From the NCBI GenBank assembly GCA_035315345.1, contig DATFYA010000212.1, forward strand, positions 1 to 42,839: 42,839 nt of DNA, in the 5' to 3' direction. Position 1 is the first letter of the stretch, and every line of letters begins with the position of its first letter. Source of the stretch: Candidatus Methylomirabilota bacterium (GTDB lineage Bacteria; Methylomirabilota; Methylomirabilia; Rokubacteriales; CSP1-6). Made by a program: the position numbers and the translations under genes. Positions 15,500 through 24,181 of the stretch are shown piece after piece. A model generated the notes under the pieces. The model saw nothing but the letters and a program-made list of their open reading frames with translations. It made no database searches and was not told the DNA's origin.

Positions 15500-16890
15500 T
15501 CCAGACCGACGCGCTCACGCTGGCCCGCCGGATCCGCACCAAGGAGATCTCGCCGGTCTCGGTGGTCGAGGCGGTGCTGCAGCGGATCGAGGCGCTCCAG
15601 CCCACGGTGAACGCCTTCGTCACCGTGACCGCGGACGAGGCGCGGGAGGCCGCCCGCCGGGCCGAGGCGGCGGTGATGGCCGGCGAGCGGCTCGGCCCGC
15701 TCCACGGCGTGCCGTTCTCGGTGAAGGACCTGCTCTTCACCAGGGGCACGCGGACGACGATGGGCTCGCTCATCTTCGCCGACCAGGTGCCGACCGAGGA
15801 CGCGGTGCCGGTGCGGCGGCTGCGGGAGGCCGGCGCGATCCTGATCGGCAAGACGACCACGCCCGAGTTCGGCCACAAGCCCTTCACCGACAGCCCGCTG
15901 TTCGGGGCGACCCGCAATCCGTGGGACCTGTCGCGCACCGCGGGCGGCTCGTCGGGCGGCGCCGCCGCGGCGGTGGCCACCGGGCAGGGGCCGCTGGCCC
16001 TCGGCACCGACGGCGGCGGCTCGGTGCGCCTGCCCGCGTCCTGCTGCGGCATCGTCGGGCTCAAGCCCACGCTCGGACGCGTGCCGCACGTGCACCAGGC
16101 CGATCTCTTCTCCTCCACGTCCTACATCGGCCCGATGGCGCGGACGGTGGCGGAGGCCACCGCGTGCTTCGACGTCATCGTCGGCTTCGATCCGCGCGAT
16201 CCGTACTCGCGGCCGGAGCCGTCCGACGACCCGCGCGAGGTCACGGTGCGCGGGCTGCGGATCGGCTGGCTTCCGCGCGTGGGCAACCACCTGGTCGATC
16301 CGGAGGTGCTCGGAGAATGCGAGGGCGTGGTGGGCTACCTGGAGGGCCAGGGCGCTCACGTCGAGACCATCGAGGAGGACCTCTCCGCGTTCGAGCGCAC
16401 GTTCCTGATCGGGCTGCAGGCCGGCCTCGCCGCGCGGGTGGGCCCGCACATGGCGACGTTCGGCGACAAGGTCGCGCCGAGCCTGCGCGAGTCCATCGAG
16501 CGCGGGGCGCAGTGGACCGCGGTGGACTGGGTGAACGCGCTGGGCCAGCGGACCGCGATGTACCGGCGCGCGCACGGCTGGCTGCAGCGCTTCGACTTCC
16601 TGGTCTCGCCCACGCTCTCCCGCCCCGCCCTCCCCGTCGATCACGACGCCTTCCGTCCGATCTCCATCGCCGGGCAGGTCGCCGGCTCGATCCGCGGCGC
16701 CTGGTATCCGTATCTCTGGCCGTTCAATCTGTCGGGCCACCCGGCGGTGTCGCTGCCGTGCGGCTGGTCGTCCGACGGCCTGCCCATCGGCCTGCAGATC
16801 GTCGGCCCCTGGTACGGAGATCGCCGCGTGCTCGCCCTCGCCGGCCACCTCGAGCGCGAGCGCCCGTGCGCGCGCCCGATGCCGCTCTAA
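15496..16890 (+). CDS. Amidase-signature family amidohydrolase
   Basis: 464 residues, normal for the family. The Ser-cisSer-Lys triad is intact: Lys77 (FSVKDLLF), Ser152 in GGSSGG, and Ser176 in GTDGGGSVRLP; the 24-residue spacing between the serines equals that of characterised members. It hydrolyses a carboxamide to acid plus ammonia or amine; GatA-type glutamyl-tRNA amidotransferase is unlikely because no GatB/GatC neighbour is present. It is translationally coupled to the aminotransferase upstream and followed 23 nt later by a deacetylase-fold gene, giving three C-N-bond enzymes in a row. Specificity is not predictable. Confidence 0.92.
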   Translation: MIQTDALTLARRIRTKEISPVSVVEAVLQRIEALQPTVNAFVTVTADEAREAARRAEAAVMAGERLGPLHGVPFSVKDLLFTRGTRTTMGSLIFADQVPTEDAVPVRRLREAGAILIGKTTTPEFGHKPFTDSPLFGATRNPWDLSRTAGGSSGGAAAAVATGQGPLALGTDGGGSVRLPASCCGIVGLKPTLGRVPHVHQADLFSSTSYIGPMARTVAEATACFDVIVGFDPRDPYSRPEPSDDPREVTVRGLRIGWLPRVGNHLVDPEVLGECEGVVGYLEGQGAHVETIEEDLSAFERTFLIGLQAGLAARVGPHMATFGDKVAPSLRESIERGAQWTAVDWVNALGQRTAMYRRAHGWLQRFDFLVSPTLSRPALPVDHDAFRPISIAGQVAGSIRGAWYPYLWPFNLSGHPAVSLPCGWSSDGLPIGLQIVGPWYGDRRVLALAGHLERERPCARPMPL

Positions 16891-16913
16891 CCCGCTCGCT
16901 CCGGAGGCACGTC

Positions 16914-17738
16914 ATGCCGCTCTCGCCCAAGGGCTTCCCGGTCCTGCTCAGCTTCGACATCGACGCCGAGACCATGTGGACAGCCCGCGACCCCAAGAAC
17001 GCCGAGCGCCCCATCGTGATGAGCCAGGGCGCCTACGGCTGGAAGGTCGGCATGCCGCGCATCCTCGACCTGCTCGCCCGCTACGGGCTGCGGGTGACGT
17101 TCTTCGTGCCGGGCCTCGTGATGGAGCAGCGGCCGGCCATGGTGGAGGCGATCCTCAAGGCCGGCCACGAGATCGCGCACCACTCGTGGTCGCACGCCTG
17201 GATCGTCAACCTCACGCTCGAGCAGGAGCGCGAGGAGATGGACCGGGGCATCGAGATCATCCAGCGCATGACCGGGCGGCAGCCGGTCGGCTACCGCTCG
17301 CCCGCCGCCGAGTTCAGCCCGCACACGTTGACGATGCTCGCCGAGTACGGGTTCGGCTATTCCTCGAACTACTTCGACGACGACTCGCCCTACCTGCATC
17401 GCATCGACGGCCGGCTGACCGACATCGTGGAGTTCCCGTTCGCCTGGGTGCTCGACGACGCGCCGTTCTTCCAGTACTCGATCACGCTGCCCGGGCGCAC
17501 CATGCAGGCGCCGTCGGCGGTGTTCGAGGCCTGGCGGCGCGAGTTCGACGTGCTCTACCGCGAGGACCGCTACTTCTGCCTCGCCATGCACCCGCAGATC
17601 ATCGGCCGGCCCTCGCGCATCACCCTGCTGGAAGAGCTGATCAAGTACATCCTCGGGCACTCCGGGGTATGGCTGGCCCGCTGCGACGAGGTGGCCGACG
17701 CGCTCCGCCCGGTGCTGCGCGCGGAGGCGCGCGCGTGA
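16914..17738 (+). CDS. Polysaccharide-deacetylase-fold (NodB/PuuE-like) hydrolase
   Basis: 274 residues, CCGGAGG ahead of the ATG. NodB-fold motifs: the catalytic Asp region LLSFDIDAET (Asp15/Asp17), the metal motif His90-Ser-Trp-Ser-His94 in AGHEIAHHSWSH, and RSPAAEFSPHTL as motif 3. The protein has no signal peptide. Cytoplasmic members next to amidases and transporters often resemble PuuE-type allantoinases or act on small N-acyl or cyclic-amide compounds rather than on polysaccharides; that reading is an inference from context. Its stop overlaps the GTG of the following SDR gene. Confidence 0.87.
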   Translation: MPLSPKGFPVLLSFDIDAETMWTARDPKNAERPIVMSQGAYGWKVGMPRILDLLARYGLRVTFFVPGLVMEQRPAMVEAILKAGHEIAHHSWSHAWIVNLTLEQEREEMDRGIEIIQRMTGRQPVGYRSPAAEFSPHTLTMLAEYGFGYSSNYFDDDSPYLHRIDGRLTDIVEFPFAWVLDDAPFFQYSITLPGRTMQAPSAVFEAWRREFDVLYREDRYFCLAMHPQIIGRPSRITLLEELIKYILGHSGVWLARCDEVADALRPVLRAEARA

Positions 17739-18478
17739 GGCTCCGCGGGCGCCGGGTGCTCGTGACCGGCGCCGCCTCGGGCATCGGGCTGGCGATCACG
17801 CGGCTCTTCCGGGCGGAAGGCGCTCGCGTGGCCATGCTCGATCGCGACGCGGCGGGGCTCGAGAAGGCGCATGCGGACGGCGCGGTCACCGCGACCTGCG
17901 ACGTGGCCGACGAGCGCCAGGTGCGGGACGCCGTCGCGCGGGCGGTGACCACGCTGGGCGGGCTCGACGGGGTCGTCAACAGCGCGGGGATCGATCTGAT
18001 GCGGCCGTTCGAGCAGATGACCGCGGCGGAATGGGCGCGCATCCTGGCGGTGGACCTCACGGGGCCGATGCTCGTGTGCCACGCCGCGCTGCCCGCGCTC
18101 AAGCGGGCTGGCCGCGGGACCATCGTGAACATCGCCTCCGGCGCGGCGCTGCGCCCGCTCGAGCAGCGGACGGCCTACTGCGCGGCGAAGGCGGGGCTCG
18201 TCATGTTCGGCAAGACGCTGGCGGTGGACCTGGCCGCCGACCGCATCCGGGTCAACGCCATCTGCCCGGGCATCATCGACACCCCGCTGTTCCGGTCATC
18301 GTGGGAAGGCGCGGCCGATCCGGAGGCCGAGCTGGCGCGCATCCTCGACCGCTACGTGATCAAGCGGCCGGGCCAGCCCGAGGAGATCGCGCAGGCCGCG
18401 CTCTATCTCACCAGCGACGAGTCGTCGTTCGTGACCGGCGCCGCGCTGGCCGTCGACGGCGGGCGCACGTTTCACTGA
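17735..18478 (+). CDS. Short-chain dehydrogenase/reductase (SDR)
   Basis: 247 residues from a GTG overlapping the previous stop (GTGA), with GGAGG upstream. Classical SDR: cofactor loop TGAASGIG (11-18), CDVADERQ acidic turn, VNSAG, the catalytic serine region IVNIASGAA, and Tyr-Cys-Ala-Ala-Lys as the YxxxK pair; the C-terminus FVTGAALAVDGGRTF is standard. The Asp at the end of strand 2 (MLDRD) suggests NAD preference. It oxidises or reduces an alcohol/ketone of unknown identity. It is the last gene of the plus-strand cluster and ends 6 nt from the convergent SDR gene on the other strand. Confidence 0.92.
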   Translation: MRLRGRRVLVTGAASGIGLAITRLFRAEGARVAMLDRDAAGLEKAHADGAVTATCDVADERQVRDAVARAVTTLGGLDGVVNSAGIDLMRPFEQMTAAEWARILAVDLTGPMLVCHAALPALKRAGRGTIVNIASGAALRPLEQRTAYCAAKAGLVMFGKTLAVDLAADRIRVNAICPGIIDTPLFRSSWEGAADPEAELARILDRYVIKRPGQPEEIAQAALYLTSDESSFVTGAALAVDGGRTFH

Positions 18479-18484
18479 GCCAGA

Positions 18485-19267
18485 TCACCCGACGAATACG
18501 CCCCCCGACGGGTGCAGGATCTCCCCCGTGAAGAACGCCGCGTCGTCGGAGGCCAGGAACAGCGCGGTGGCCGCGACCTCGTCCACCGTGCCGTAGCGGC
18601 CCATCGGCGTGAGGCCCATGGCCCAGCGGCTGCGGTCGGCGTCCGAGCGCAACGGCGCGGTCATCGGCGTCTCGATGAAGCCGGGGCCGATGGCGTTGAC
18701 GCGGATCCCGTTCCGCGCCAGCTCCTGCGCCAGGCATTTCGTCGCCATCCACACGCCGGCCTTGCTGATGCTGTAGGCGCCGCCCGCCGACGGCATCCGC
18801 GACATGATCGAGCCCAGGTTGATCAGGCTGCCGCCCCGCCGGTTGGCGACCATCCAGCGGGCCGCCGCGCGGTTCGAGAAGATCACCCCGTAGAGATTCA
18901 CGTCGATCACCGAGCGGAAGCGGTCGATCGGCATGTCGAGCATGGTGAACGGCTTGGTGGACGCCGCGTCCGGCCGCGGGCTCCCCACGCCGGCGGCGGC
19001 CACCAGCACGTCCACCGCGCCGAACGCCTGCACGCAGGCCGCGATCATCGCGTCGTTGGCCGCCTCCGCGGTGATGTCGGTCTGAAGCGCCAGGGCCTTG
19101 CGGCCCAACGCCTCGACGCAACGCGCGGTCTCCTCCGCACCGCCTTTGTCGAGGTCGGCGACGCACACCGTCGCGCCCTCCGAGGCGAAGCGGAGCGCGC
19201 AGGCGCGGCCGATGCCGCTGCCGCCACCGGTGATGACTGCGATCCTGCCTTCGAGCCGTCCGGGCAT
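18485..19267 (-). CDS. Short-chain dehydrogenase/reductase (SDR)
   Basis: 260 residues with AAGGAGG before the ATG. Cofactor loop TGGGSGIGRA, acidic residue after strand 2 (VADLDKG, NAD-type), the usual NNAG position read here as AAAGVG, catalytic Ser in LINLGSIMSR and YSISK; C-terminal FFTGEILHPSGGVFVG. It is the final gene of the minus-strand operon that begins with the polyamine-type ABC importer, separated from the preceding SDR gene by 119 nt holding two palindromic repeats. Substrate unknown; it presumably acts on the compound imported or on its product. Confidence 0.92.
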   Translation of the reverse strand: MPGRLEGRIAVITGGGSGIGRACALRFASEGATVCVADLDKGGAEETARCVEALGRKALALQTDITAEAANDAMIAACVQAFGAVDVLVAAAGVGSPRPDAASTKPFTMLDMPIDRFRSVIDVNLYGVIFSNRAAARWMVANRRGGSLINLGSIMSRMPSAGGAYSISKAGVWMATKCLAQELARNGIRVNAIGPGFIETPMTAPLRSDADRSRWAMGLTPMGRYGTVDEVAATALFLASDDAAFFTGEILHPSGGVFVG

Positions 19268-19303
19268 CTCGTCCTCCTTGGGATTCGGGGGCCTTACGCT
19301 TCC

Positions 19304-19342
19304 CCCTCACCCTGCCCTCTCCCCAGGGGGAGAGGGTAAGTG
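19304..19342. repeat. REP-like palindromic repeat, copy 2
   Basis: The same CCCTCACCCTGCC opening as copy 1, then CCCTCTCCCC (19315-19324) / GGGGAGAGGG (19327-19336) with a 2-nt loop and a TAAGTG tail. It lies between two SDR genes of one operon, where it could form an mRNA hairpin that lowers or stabilises downstream expression. Confidence 0.8.
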
Positions 19343-19350
19343 ACCTCGCC

Positions 19351-19381
19351 TGCCCTCTCCCCAGGGGGGAGAGGGTAAGTG
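19351..19381. repeat. REP-like palindromic repeat, copy 3 (tandem with copy 2)
   Basis: TGCCCTCTCCCC (inverted-repeat arm 19353-19362) / GGGGAGAGGG (19366-19375) followed by TAAGTG, nearly identical to copy 2 over about 30 bp and in the same orientation. It lacks the CCCTCACCC prefix. It lies 6 nt beyond the stop codon of the upstream SDR gene (19387). Confidence 0.8.
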
Positions 19382-19386
19382 GCGGG

Positions 19387-20157
19387 TCAGATCATCCAGC
19401 GGCCGCCATCGATCAGGATCGACTGGCCGGTGATGTAGCGCGCGTCGTCGCTGGCCAGGAAGGCGACCACGCCGGCCACGTCCTCGGGCTCGGCCACGTA
19501 GCCCATCGGCACGCTGTTCCGCACCCGGTCGATCACCTCGCGCGGCAGCCGGTCGTGGGCGCGCGTGCGGATGGCCCCGGGGCACACCGCATTGACGTTG
19601 ACCTGGAACGGGGCCAGCTCGCGGGCCAGCGAGCGAGTGAACCCGACCACCCCCATCTTGGCCGCCGAGTAGTCCACGAAGCCGACGTCGCCGTAGAACG
19701 CCGACTCGGTGGACATGTTGACGATGCGCCCGCTGCGACGCGCGCGCATCTCCTCGACGGCCAGACGGGTGGCCCGCATGGTCGCGAGCAGCGAGACCTC
19801 GATGACGAAGCGCCACGTCGCTTCCTCGGAGGCGTGGAACTCGCTGGCCCGCTCGCGGGCGGACTGGCCGACGTTGTTGAACAGGACGTCGATGCGGCCG
19901 AAGCGCCGGCGGATGGCCGCAAAGGCCTCGGCCACCGCGCGCTGATCGGTCCAGTCCGCGGTGATCGGCAGCACCTGCCGCCCGGCGGCCTCGATCTCCC
20001 GGGCCACGCTCAGGAGCGCGTCGCCCTCCCGATCGACCACCACCAGGTCGGCGCCCTCGCGGGCGAGGCGCAGCGCGCTGGCCCGGCCGATGCCGTTGGC
20101 CGCGCCGGAGACGACCGCGATCCGGCCGGTGAACCGCATTTCCCTCAAAGCTGCCAT
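19387..20157 (-). CDS. Short-chain dehydrogenase/reductase (SDR)
   Basis: 256 residues; the ATG at 20155-20157 has GGAGAGGG about 9 nt upstream, and an internal ATG six codons later (MRFTGRIAVV) is a weaker alternative. Cofactor loop SGAANGIGRA, acidic turn VVVDREGD (NAD-type), NNVGQS in place of NNAG, catalytic serine in RIVNMSTESAF and YSAAK, C-terminal YITGQSILIDGGRWM. It follows the second permease gene by 21 nt, so it belongs to the importer operon and probably acts on the imported compound. Confidence 0.92.
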   Translation of the reverse strand: MAALREMRFTGRIAVVSGAANGIGRASALRLAREGADLVVVDREGDALLSVAREIEAAGRQVLPITADWTDQRAVAEAFAAIRRRFGRIDVLFNNVGQSARERASEFHASEEATWRFVIEVSLLATMRATRLAVEEMRARRSGRIVNMSTESAFYGDVGFVDYSAAKMGVVGFTRSLARELAPFQVNVNAVCPGAIRTRAHDRLPREVIDRVRNSVPMGYVAEPEDVAGVVAFLASDDARYITGQSILIDGGRWMI

Positions 20158-20178
20158 GATGGACCCTCTCCTCGGGAA

Positions 20179-20970
20179 TCAGACGAAGCGGTGGAAGCCG
20201 ATCCAGCGCTCGGCCACCGCCAGCCCGAGCCCGGTGACGACGATCAGCAGGGTCGAGACCGCGGCGATCGACGGATCGACCCCGTACTCGATGGCGGTGA
20301 AGATCTTCACCGGCAGGGTCATCTGGCCGGCGCCGAGCAGGAAGATCGACACCGGCACGTTGTCGAACGACACGATGAACGAGAACAGCGCGCCCGCCGC
20401 CACCCCCGGCCGGATGAGGGGCAGGGTGACCGTGAAGAATGCCACCGGCCCGCTCGCGCCCAGAACCCGCGCCGCGTTCTCCAGCTCGGGGTCGATGCCC
20501 TGCAGGCTCGCGGTCACCGCCCGCACCACGTACGGCACCGTGATGACCATGTGGGCGAGCGCCAGCCCGACGAAGGTGCCGTTGACATGGATCAGCGCGA
20601 AGAACTGCAGCAAGGCCACCCCGACCACCACGCCGGGGAACACGAGCGGCGCGTTCAGCAGCGCGGCGACGCCGGCGCCGCCCGTCACCCGGCGCCGGAT
20701 GAGGGCGAAGGACGCGGCGATCCCGGCCCCGAGCGATCCCGCGGTGGCCACGAGCGCGAGCAGGACGCTCCAGACGATGGCGTGCACGTACTCCGGGTCG
20801 CTCAGGACCTTGGTGAACCAGCTCAGGGTCAGGCCGCGCGGCGGGACGGTCAGGTAGGAGGTCCGGCTGAGCGAGGCGAGCACGATCACCACCACCGGCA
20901 GCATGAGGAAGGCGAAGACGAGGGTGACCCACGCCCGCAGCAGCCACGTCCGCGCGCGGGCCGCGGTCAC
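20179..20970 (-). CDS. ABC transporter permease (PotC-like)
   Basis: 263 residues from a GTG overlapping the TGA of the first permease (GTGA). About six hydrophobic segments are visible, beginning with VTLVFAFLMLPVVVIVLASL. The cytoplasmic EAA-type loop LENAARVLGASGPVAFFTVT, which docks on the ATPase, is intact. The order and length are those of the second permease of spermidine/putrescine-type importers. It is an inner-membrane protein pairing with the gene encoded just upstream. Confidence 0.92.
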   Translation of the reverse strand: MTAARARTWLLRAWVTLVFAFLMLPVVVIVLASLSRTSYLTVPPRGLTLSWFTKVLSDPEYVHAIVWSVLLALVATAGSLGAGIAASFALIRRRVTGGAGVAALLNAPLVFPGVVVGVALLQFFALIHVNGTFVGLALAHMVITVPYVVRAVTASLQGIDPELENAARVLGASGPVAFFTVTLPLIRPGVAAGALFSFIVSFDNVPVSIFLLGAGQMTLPVKIFTAIEYGVDPSIAAVSTLLIVVTGLGLAVAERWIGFHRFV

Positions 20971-21812
20971 ACGCGCGCTCCCGTGCGCCGGGCGAGGCGG
21001 CCCGACAGATAGACCAGCGCCAGCACCATCACGGTGAGCAGCAGCGACTGGGCCGAGCCGGCCGGCCAGTTCAGGCGCGAGAGGAACTCGTCGTAGATGA
21101 GCGTCGACATGACCTGGTAGGTCGGCCCCCCGAGCAGGCGCGGCGTCACCAGCGCGCTGATGGTCAGCACGAAGACCAGGATCGAGCCCGACAGGATGCC
21201 GGGCGCCGACAGCGGCAGCGTGACCCGGAGGAAGGCGCTGCCCCAGGAGGCGCCCAGCACGCGCGCGGCGTCCTCGACGTCGCGCGGGATGTTCTGGATG
21301 GCGCCGATCAGCACCAGCACCATGAACGGCAGGAAGATGTGGGTCAGGCCGATGAGGAGCCCGGCGAAGTTGAAGATCAGCTTCACCGGCGACTCCACCA
21401 GCCCCAGCGCCTGGAGCGCCTGGTTCACGAGACCGTTCTGGGCGAGCAGCGCGATCCAGCCGAACGTGCGCACCACCAGGTTCAGCAGGAGCGGAAAGAC
21501 CACGAGGATCGTGAGCCAGTTGCGCCAGCGCGAGGACGTGCGCGCGAGGAAGAAGGCCAGCGGATAGCCGACGATCAGCGTCGAGCACGTGACGGTGAGC
21601 CCGAGCGCGAGGGTGCGACCGATGATCTCGAGGTAGTAGGAGTCGGTCAACAGCTTGACGTAGTGGCGGGCGGTGAAGCCGCTCGTGATGCCGACCAGCG
21701 GCACGTACGGCCGCACGCTGGTCGGCACCAGCATGGCCACCGGCACCACGAACGCGACGGTCAGCAGCACGAGCGCCGGCGCGAGCAGCCGCCCCCCGCC
21801 CCCGCGCGTCAT
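20967..21812 (-). CDS. ABC transporter permease (PotB-like)
   Basis: 281 residues; the ATG overlaps the ATPase stop (ATGA). It opens with a transmembrane segment LLAPALVLLTVAFVVPVAML followed by a periplasmic stretch, then further spans such as WLTILVVFPLLLNLVVR. The EAA loop is VEDAARVLGASWGSAFLRVT. Typical PotB/CysT-type permease of a polyamine-like importer; forms the membrane channel with the downstream permease. Confidence 0.92.
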   Translation of the reverse strand: MTRGGGGRLLAPALVLLTVAFVVPVAMLVPTSVRPYVPLVGITSGFTARHYVKLLTDSYYLEIIGRTLALGLTVTCSTLIVGYPLAFFLARTSSRWRNWLTILVVFPLLLNLVVRTFGWIALLAQNGLVNQALQALGLVESPVKLIFNFAGLLIGLTHIFLPFMVLVLIGAIQNIPRDVEDAARVLGASWGSAFLRVTLPLSAPGILSGSILVFVLTISALVTPRLLGGPTYQVMSTLIYDEFLSRLNWPAGSAQSLLLTVMVLALVYLSGRLARRTGARV

Positions 21813-22927
21813 CGCGACCCTCCCGGACCTGCGCCCGGCAGCAGGATCACGTCCTCCGGGCTCCACTCGACGCGCGCGCGAGACCCGCGCGGGAGCGGCC
21901 GCGCCGAGCCGGGTGCCGCGATCTCCATCTCGCGCCCGCCGGCCAGCTGAATGACGTAGTGGTGCGCCTGCCCCGCGAAGGCGTGGAACACCACCGTGAC
22001 CGCGAACTGGTTGGCGCGCCCGACCGGCATGGCCTCGCCCTCGGCGGACTCGATGCGAATCGCCTCCTGCCGGAGGGCCACGCTGACCGGCGCGCCCACC
22101 GCCAGGCCGGCCCGGGCGGCCGCCACCACCGAGAGGCCGCCGCCGTCGAGCCGCACCACCGTGCCCGCCGCGTCGGTCCCGGCCACCGTGCCGGCGAGGA
22201 AGTTTGCGCGCCCGAGGAACCGCGCGACGAACGCGGTGGCGGGCCGGCGATAGACCTCCTCCGGCCGGCCCACCTGCTCCACGCGCCCGGCCTCCATCAC
22301 CACCACGCGGTCGGACAGGATGAGCGCCTCCGCCTGGTCGTGAGTGACGAAGATCATCGTGGTGCCGAGGCGCTCCTGCAGCCGCTTCAGCTCCACGCGC
22401 ATCTCGTCGCGCAGCAGCGCGTCGAGGTTGGACAGCGGCTCGTCGAGGAGCAGCACGCGCGGCTCGGTGACGAGCGCCCGGGCCAGCGCCACGCGCTGCT
22501 GCTGGCCGCCCGACAGCTCGCGCGGGTGCCGCGCCCCGAGCGGGCCCAGGCGCACCAGCTCCAGCATGCGCTCGACGCGCGGCGCCAGGTCGGCGGCGCC
22601 GACGCCGCGCCGGCGGAGGCCGAAGGCCACGTTCTCGAACACGGTCATGTGCGGGAAGAGCGCGTACGACTGGAAGACGAGCCCGAGGTTGCGGCGGTGG
22701 ACGGCCACCTGCGTGATGTCCTCGCCGGCCAGCACGATCCGGCCGGCGTCCGGCTCGACGAGCCCGGCGACCATGCGGAGCAGGGTGGACTTGCCGCAAC
22801 CGGAGGGGCCCAGGAGGGATACGAACTCGCCGGGCGCGGTGTCGAGCGATACGTCGTCCACCGCGACCACCGCGCCGAACGACTTGCGCAGCCCGCGCAG
22901 CGCGAGCGCCGGCGCGGCGCCGCTCAC
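21809..22927 (-). CDS. ABC transporter ATP-binding protein (PotA-like)
   Basis: 372 residues starting with GTG at 22927. Walker A GPSGCGKST (40-48), Q-loop in VFQSYALFPHMTV, signature LSGGQQQRVALARAL, Walker B VLLLDEPLSNLD, and the switch histidine in IFVTHDQAEAL. The ~130-residue C-terminal extension is a TOBE-type regulatory domain, as in spermidine/putrescine and iron importers. It sits 25 nt after the binding-protein gene and overlaps the first permease, so subunits should be made in proportion. Confidence 0.94.
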   Translation of the reverse strand: MSGAAPALALRGLRKSFGAVVAVDDVSLDTAPGEFVSLLGPSGCGKSTLLRMVAGLVEPDAGRIVLAGEDITQVAVHRRNLGLVFQSYALFPHMTVFENVAFGLRRRGVGAADLAPRVERMLELVRLGPLGARHPRELSGGQQQRVALARALVTEPRVLLLDEPLSNLDALLRDEMRVELKRLQERLGTTMIFVTHDQAEALILSDRVVVMEAGRVEQVGRPEEVYRRPATAFVARFLGRANFLAGTVAGTDAAGTVVRLDGGGLSVVAAARAGLAVGAPVSVALRQEAIRIESAEGEAMPVGRANQFAVTVVFHAFAGQAHHYVIQLAGGREMEIAAPGSARPLPRGSRARVEWSPEDVILLPGAGPGGSR

Positions 22928-22952
22928 CGGAGACGGCGCGCGCGCCGCCGCG

Positions 22953-23975
22953 TCAACGCGCGATCTCGCGCCCCCAGCGCTCCGACCACTCCGGGAACTT
23001 CCGGGCCACCAGATCGGTGTCGGGGAAGAACATGCGCTGCACCAGCGGGCCGTAGGGCACGAGCTTGGCCAGGTCGGGCGGCAGCTGCACCTTCTTGTTG
23101 GTCGGTCCGGCGAACTGCGACTGCCCGAAGCAGAGCTGGCCCTCCGGCGCGAGCAGCGTCGCGATGTACTTCTGCGCGAGGTCCCGCTTCGTGCTCGCCT
23201 TGGGCACCGACACCGTCGGCACGATGCCGATCGCGCCCTCGCTCGGGTACGCGGCGGCCACCGGCACGCCCTTCAGCGCGGCGGCGCCGGTCCGGTCCGT
23301 GTACCAGACGGCCAGAGCGATGTCGCCCCGCTCGAACAGCGGGATGATCTGGTCCGGCTGCGTGTACATCATCTGCACGTTGGGCTTGAGCTTCTTGATG
23401 GCCTCGAAGCCCGGGTCGATGTTCTCCACCGAGCCGCCGTTGAGCCGCGCCGCCGCCATCAGGAACTGCTGGCCGGAGGTGCCCGAGATGTCCGGGATCG
23501 CCAGCTTGCCCTTCCACTCGGGCTTCCAGAGATCCGCCCACGAGGTGGGCGGCGTCTTCACCAGGTTCGTGTTGTAGGTGATGATCGTTCCCGCGAACAT
23601 CATCGAGACCCAGTACCCGTCCTTGTCCCGCGAGGCGTCGTAGAGATCGTTCCAGTGCTCGATCCTGGCGGGCTCGAGCGGCTGCAGCAGGCCTTCCGCC
23701 TTCACCTGCTTGACGATCTGGCTGTCCATGTACGCCACGTCGAACTCGGCCCGCGAGCCGGCCGCGCGCATCTTCGCGGCGGTCTGCACCGAGCTGCCCA
23801 GCACGTACTTGACGGTGGAGCCGGTGGCCTTCTCGAAGGCGGCGGCGTGGCACTTCTTCGAGTTGTCGACGAAGGTGCCGCCGAAGGTCGCCACCACCAG
23901 CTCGTCGGCGGACGCCGGTCCGGCGAGCGCAGCGGCGAGCAGGCACACCAGCATGATCAGGCGCGAGACGGTCAT
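22953..23975 (-). CDS. Periplasmic substrate-binding protein (PotD-like)
   Basis: 340 residues with GGGAGGAG before the ATG. A Sec signal peptide covers about residues 1-23 (hydrophobic MLVCLLAAALAG, then PASA before DELVVAT). The mature protein has the two-lobe type II binding-protein pattern: ELVVATFGGTFVDNSKKC, FDVAYMDSQIV, TIITYNTNLVKTPPTSWADL, and a late conserved GDIALAVWYTDRTG. This resembles PotD/iron-binding relatives that deliver polyamines or other small charged solutes to the permease. It is the first gene of the operon, directly behind a good promoter. Confidence 0.92.
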   Translation of the reverse strand: MTVSRLIMLVCLLAAALAGPASADELVVATFGGTFVDNSKKCHAAAFEKATGSTVKYVLGSSVQTAAKMRAAGSRAEFDVAYMDSQIVKQVKAEGLLQPLEPARIEHWNDLYDASRDKDGYWVSMMFAGTIITYNTNLVKTPPTSWADLWKPEWKGKLAIPDISGTSGQQFLMAAARLNGGSVENIDPGFEAIKKLKPNVQMMYTQPDQIIPLFERGDIALAVWYTDRTGAAALKGVPVAAAYPSEGAIGIVPTVSVPKASTKRDLAQKYIATLLAPEGQLCFGQSQFAGPTNKKVQLPPDLAKLVPYGPLVQRMFFPDTDLVARKFPEWSERWGREIAR

Positions 23976-24009
23976 GGTCGAGGCTCCTCCCGGGCGTGTG
24001 GGTGGCGCG

Positions 24010-24039
24010 ATTATTCGCCAGCCGCGGCGGACAAGTCAA
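24010..24039 (-). promoter_or_regulatory. Sigma70-type promoter of the polyamine-type importer operon
   Basis: On the minus strand TTGACT (24039-24034), an 18-nt spacer and AATAAT (24015-24010); both boxes match consensus at 5/6. Start of transcription near 24003 gives a ~28-nt leader containing the GGGAGGAG site of the binding-protein gene. This is an AT-rich island in an otherwise GC-rich region. Confidence 0.65.
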
Positions 24040-24181
24040 CCGCCGATCGCCCGCGCCGCCGACGCTCACGCTTGACGCGGTCGGCTCCGGGGAGGAGGAT
24101 GGCGCGACGCGGGCCGGCCTCGCGCGGGCGGGCCGGACGTCTCGACGGCACCTCACGGCAACCTCTGACCCGGAGGGCGGC

